Shown here piece by piece: positions 61,255-64,000 of a DNA stretch of 64,000 nt. This DNA is from an uncultured Opitutia bacterium (GTDB taxonomy: Bacteria; Verrucomicrobiota; Verrucomicrobiia; Opitutales; Opitutaceae), in NCBI GenBank assembly GCA_903902745.1, contig CAIUWA010000034.1, positions 40,538 through 104,537 of the forward strand, read 5' to 3'. Position 1 is the stretch's first letter; each line of letters begins with the position of its first letter. Below the pieces are notes generated by a model, which saw nothing but the letters and a program-made list of their open reading frames with translations, had not been told where the DNA came from and made no database searches. Position numbers and translations under genes: made by a program.

Positions 61255-62253
61255 CTACTGCGACTGGAAAAGCTCGGCGATCACGTCCTCCAGCGGCACA
61301 TCCTCGATGGTGATGTCGGCGACGGGACCGGTGCTGAGGATTTCCTGGGAGACGGCGACGATATTCTCGCTGGGAACGCGCAAGACGAACTTGCCTTCCT
61401 CACTGCGCTTGGTCTCGCCGTGGAGCGACTGCCACGTGTCAGGGAAGGATCCGGTCTTCGCCCCATCGACTCCGCTCAGGGCGGGGAGGAACGTGATGAT
61501 TTTCTTCCGGCTGCCGGAGCCCGCCTCGAGTCGATCGAGGGCGCCGTCGTAGATCTTCTTTCCCTTGTGAATGACAATGACCCGTTCACAAAGCTCCTTG
61601 ATGTCGGCCATGTAGTGGCTCGTGAGGAGGATGGTCACGCGATGGCGGCGGTTGTAATCGCGCAGGAACTGGCGCACCGCCTTCTGGGAGACCACATCCA
61701 GCCCGATGGTGGGCTCGTCGAGGAACAGCACGCGCGGCCGGTGCAGCAGGGCAGCGATCAATTCCATCTTCATGCGCTCGCCGAGGGACAGTTCGCGGAC
61801 CATGACGTTGAGCTTCTCACGCACGCCAAGCAGGTCGACGAGCTCGTCCAGGGTCTGGCGGTACTGGTCGGCAGGCAGGCCGTAAATGTGGCGCAAGAGG
61901 AGGAACGACTCGATGGCGGGCAGATCCCACCAGAGCTGGTTCTTTTGTCCGAGCACGAGGGCGAAGATGCGGCGGTAGGCGTTTTCGCGCTTGGTCGGAT
62001 CAAATCCGGCGACCCGCGCCGTGCCGCTGGTCGGATAAATCAGGCCCGACAGCATTTTGAGGGTGGTGGTCTTGCCGGCACCATTGGGCCCGAGGAACCC
62101 CACGAACTCGCCCTCGCCGATGGTGAAGTTGATGTCATCCGCCGCCCGGGTCTCCGCAAACTCGCGGTTGAAAAGCCCCCGCACCCCGCCCCAGAAACCG
62201 GGGCGCTTCTTGTAGGTCCGGAATACCCGGGTGAGGTGCGAGACTTCGATCAT
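61255..62253 (-). CDS. ABC-2 type transporter ATP-binding protein
   Basis: 332 residues from the ATG at 62253. Walker A GPNGAGKTTT, signature LSLGERMKMEL, Walker B VLFLDEPTIGLD, H-loop TSHYMADI. The N-terminal YKKRPGFWGGVRGLFNREF loop and long C-terminal domain (about 90 residues) match the ATPase of ABC-2 export systems (DrrA/YadG-like). No permease gene follows in the window. Confidence 0.9.
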   Translation of the reverse strand: MIEVSHLTRVFRTYKKRPGFWGGVRGLFNREFAETRAADDINFTIGEGEFVGFLGPNGAGKTTTLKMLSGLIYPTSGTARVAGFDPTKRENAYRRIFALVLGQKNQLWWDLPAIESFLLLRHIYGLPADQYRQTLDELVDLLGVREKLNVMVRELSLGERMKMELIAALLHRPRVLFLDEPTIGLDVVSQKAVRQFLRDYNRRHRVTILLTSHYMADIKELCERVIVIHKGKKIYDGALDRLEAGSGSRKKIITFLPALSGVDGAKTGSFPDTWQSLHGETKRSEEGKFVLRVPSENIVAVSQEILSTGPVADITIEDVPLEDVIAELFQSQ

Positions 62254-62391
62254 GGAAGCAGGGAGTGAACAGCGAAGCCGCGAAGAAGCAAAACCCTTTG
62301 CGTCCCGTCGTCTTTCCGGTGCGGCCTGGCCGGGTGACTTTGGCGCTGCGGGAGGTTTGACGCCGTGACTTCCAACCCTAATCTTCGCCGC

Positions 62392-62907
62392 ATGATCACT
62401 CGTGCCCAACTGCGGTGCGTCACGCTCCTGCTGGGGGCGTTTTTACTGGCGGGGTGTGCGTCATCACAAATGTCCCGGATCGATGCGAACCGCGAACTCT
62501 ACGAGTCGTGGCCCCTGGAAATGCGCCAGGCGGTGCTCGATGGAAAGGTCGAGCCGGGGATGAACCGCGACATGGTGCGGATGGTCCTGGGCCAGCCGAC
62601 CGAAATCCTCACCAAGGCCGCGGGCATCAACGAAGACGAGATTTGGGTCTACCGGACGGGCGGGGATGAAGGTGGCTCGGGCATGGGTATGGGCAGTCCC
62701 GGACTCTCAATGGGTGGCACTATGGGCGGCCTGAGTGTCGGCTCCGGTGGGATGGGTACCAGCATGGGCACGAACATGGGGATGGGGGGCGGCACCAACA
62801 TGGGCATCAGCGCCCCGATCATGAGCGCGCCGGTTCGAACGCCCGCCGAGGAACGGGAGATTGTGTTCCAGGATGGCGTGGTCCTGCGGGCTGAGCCGGG
62901 GCACTGA
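62392..62907 (+). CDS. Lipoprotein with Met/Gly-rich repeat region
   Basis: 171 residues from the ATG at 62392. Lipobox FLLAGC; the segment VLDGKVEPGMNRDMVRMVLG followed by QPTE resembles a BamE/SmpA-like small domain. Residues about 95-145 are low-complexity Gly/Met/Ser (GMGMGSPGLSMGG, TSMGTNMGMGGG). The Met-rich stretch might bind copper; that is a guess. Confidence 0.78.
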   Translation: MITRAQLRCVTLLLGAFLLAGCASSQMSRIDANRELYESWPLEMRQAVLDGKVEPGMNRDMVRMVLGQPTEILTKAAGINEDEIWVYRTGGDEGGSGMGMGSPGLSMGGTMGGLSVGSGGMGTSMGTNMGMGGGTNMGISAPIMSAPVRTPAEEREIVFQDGVVLRAEPGH

Positions 62908-62917
62908 AGGTGCGCGG

Positions 62918-63697
62918 CTAGTGGCCAATTCGGCGATAATCGAGAATCGAGTGGCTGATATAGCCGGCAGTGAGAGCGGCCCGGTCGGTGAGCGGGGCGG
63001 GCGGTGAAACATCCTCGCCGAGCTGGAAGACAAAGCGGTGCGTGCCGTCATCCTGCGCCGGGCTGAAGAGGCCCGGCACGATGACCTGGGCAGGCACGGT
63101 GCGACGAACTTCAGTCTCCGCGCGGCAGGGGAAGGGAAAGTTGACGTTATGCACCGTGAAGCTGAGGGGAGCGGTGGTGGCGGCCAGCTGCGGCACGAGC
63201 CGGGCGGCGTGGCGGGCGGACGTTTTCAGGACGGCGAGCAATTCCGGCGTGGGTACGCCGCCGGCATACTTGAGCTGGTCGTAGGTCTCGAACGAAAGAT
63301 CCTGGGAAAACGCCATCGCGGGCAGGCCGTGGACCGCGCCTTCCCAGGCGCCGCCGATGGTGCCACTCGCAAGGATGAAGCCGAGGCTGGCATTGAGACC
63401 GACGTTGATGCCGCTCACGACGGCCTCCGGTTTGGTGGCGACGGGCAGCAGGTGGGCGAGGGCGATGTTCACGCAGTCGCTGGGGGTTCCGTCGACGATC
63501 CAGGTGGGGCAGCCGAAACCTCGGTCGACGGCGGCGGAGGTGACCGGCCGGTGGCGGGACTTGGCGGCGCCGATCCAGCTCTGCTCCTGCTTGGGCGCGA
63601 CCACGGCGAGGGTGTGGCCCGCGGAGCGCAGCGCATGCACGAGCTCGTGGAGAAAGACGCAGTCGATGCCGTCGTCGTTGGTAACCAGGAGTCGCAT
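62918..63697 (-). CDS. surE: 5'/3'-nucleotidase SurE
   Basis: 259 residues. N-terminal LLVTNDDGID (metal-binding Asp pair), SGINVGLNAS, and GTIGGAWEGAVHGLPAMAFS complete the SurE signature. Dephosphorylates nucleoside monophosphates; a stationary-phase survival enzyme. First position MRLLVTNDDG is conserved, supporting the start. Confidence 0.95.
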   Translation of the reverse strand: MRLLVTNDDGIDCVFLHELVHALRSAGHTLAVVAPKQEQSWIGAAKSRHRPVTSAAVDRGFGCPTWIVDGTPSDCVNIALAHLLPVATKPEAVVSGINVGLNASLGFILASGTIGGAWEGAVHGLPAMAFSQDLSFETYDQLKYAGGVPTPELLAVLKTSARHAARLVPQLAATTAPLSFTVHNVNFPFPCRAETEVRRTVPAQVIVPGLFSPAQDDGTHRFVFQLGEDVSPPAPLTDRAALTAGYISHSILDYRRIGH

Positions 63698-63870
63698 GAT
63701 CCGAGGAAGGCACGAAGCGCCTGAGGAGAAAAGGCGCGAAATGGGACGGGTTTTAAAGTGGAACGCGTTGTCCCGACGCGGTGAGCGCCTCGGTCAACGA
63801 TGGCACGCTGAGGGAGACAAACCCCTTCGACAGGCTCAGGGCAGGCAACGCGTTGGGGACTGTATGGACT

Positions 63871-63910
63871 GGAGACATGGGTAACACTGTTCGGAGACAT
63901 AGGTAACACT
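63871..63910 (+). repeat. Two 18-bp direct repeats at the IS left end
   Basis: GGAGACATGGGTAACACT (63871-63888) and GGAGACATAGGTAACACT (63893-63910) are separated by GTTC. This GGAGACAT-GGTAACA wording is typical of the end region of IS481-type elements. The preceding stretch 63698-63870 contains partial repeats such as AACGCGTTGTCCC and CGACAGGCTCAGGG. Confidence 0.6.
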
Positions 63911-63916
63911 TGGGGG

Positions 63917-64000
63917 ATGCCCTGGATCACCCATACCCCGATGTCCCAACGCCACGAGTTCGTCCTTCTCGCCAGCCAAGCTGGCGTCAACTTCCAGCTG
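63917..64000 (+). mobile_element. IS481-type transposase, N-terminus only (cut by window end)
   Basis: 28 codons from the ATG at 63917: MPWITHTPMSQRHEFVLLAS and following. The MPW...MSQRxEFV start is common in IS481-family transposases with an N-terminal HTH. Runs off the window, so integrity is unknown. Confidence 0.6.

Overview
The window is about 64 kb of GC-rich, gene-dense bacterial chromosome, most likely from the Verrucomicrobia and probably Opitutaceae. The support is a Minf_1886-type Verrucomicrobia/Planctomycetes protein (12563..13009), a TIGR03067-type protein (51388..51744), a DUF5069 protein, a Tat-exported superoxide dismutase, and many word-like palindromic intergenic repeats of the sort I associate with this group. 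That placement rests on family recognition, not on a database search. I saw no rRNA, tRNA or CRISPR.

Layout. 1-6.3 kb: the end of a urea ABC importer (urtE), then a complete urease locus ureA-ureB-ureC-ureE-ureF-ureG-ureD. A relic of a second ureC 3' end lies between ureC and ureE. 6.3-16.1 kb: a small membrane protein, a sugar isomerase-like protein, a fused peptide-binding protein/permease, exported SOD convergent with a Fur-family regulator, a Minf_1886 protein, a two-domain M16 protease and a small EF-hand-like exported protein. 16.1-22.9 kb, minus strand: nadK, tlyA, an fpg-like glycosylase, gmhB, the heptose kinase hldE/rfaE1, an M24 peptidase and a glutaminyl cyclase lipoprotein. 22.9-36.7 kb: mixed housekeeping and accessory genes (two Nudix, metallophosphatase, rlmJ, MFS, Hsp20, mogA, gluQ, LOG). 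A DUF4160/DUF2442 pair here has its DUF4160 gene broken by a stop.

36.7-40.2 kb is a small, more AT-rich accessory island: a vsr remnant, a PD-(D/E)XK nuclease fused to a DUF2075 helicase-like ATPase, a truncated Xre regulator and an orphan antitoxin-like gene. 41-48.6 kb is a minus-strand moxR-DUF58-batA-batBC-batDE operon with two gene fusions. 48.7-53 kb holds a GGQ release-factor-like protein, small proteins, a MOSC protein, TIGR03067 and rmuC. 53-59.3 kb is a tightly packed plus-strand cluster of a REC-histidine kinase, a ketosynthase-like protein with degenerate active site and an in-frame amber stop, a multi-pass membrane histidine kinase, and a GAF-kinase broken by a frameshift. A JmjC-like hydroxylase plus nucleotidyltransferase pair follows. 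The window ends with an ABC ATPase, a Met/Gly-rich lipoprotein, surE and the start of an IS481-type element.

The most unusual window-wide pattern is a set of long imperfect palindromes whose arms are degenerate tandem words. They sit between genes of the same operon, supply start or stop codons, and in batBC are translated in frame.
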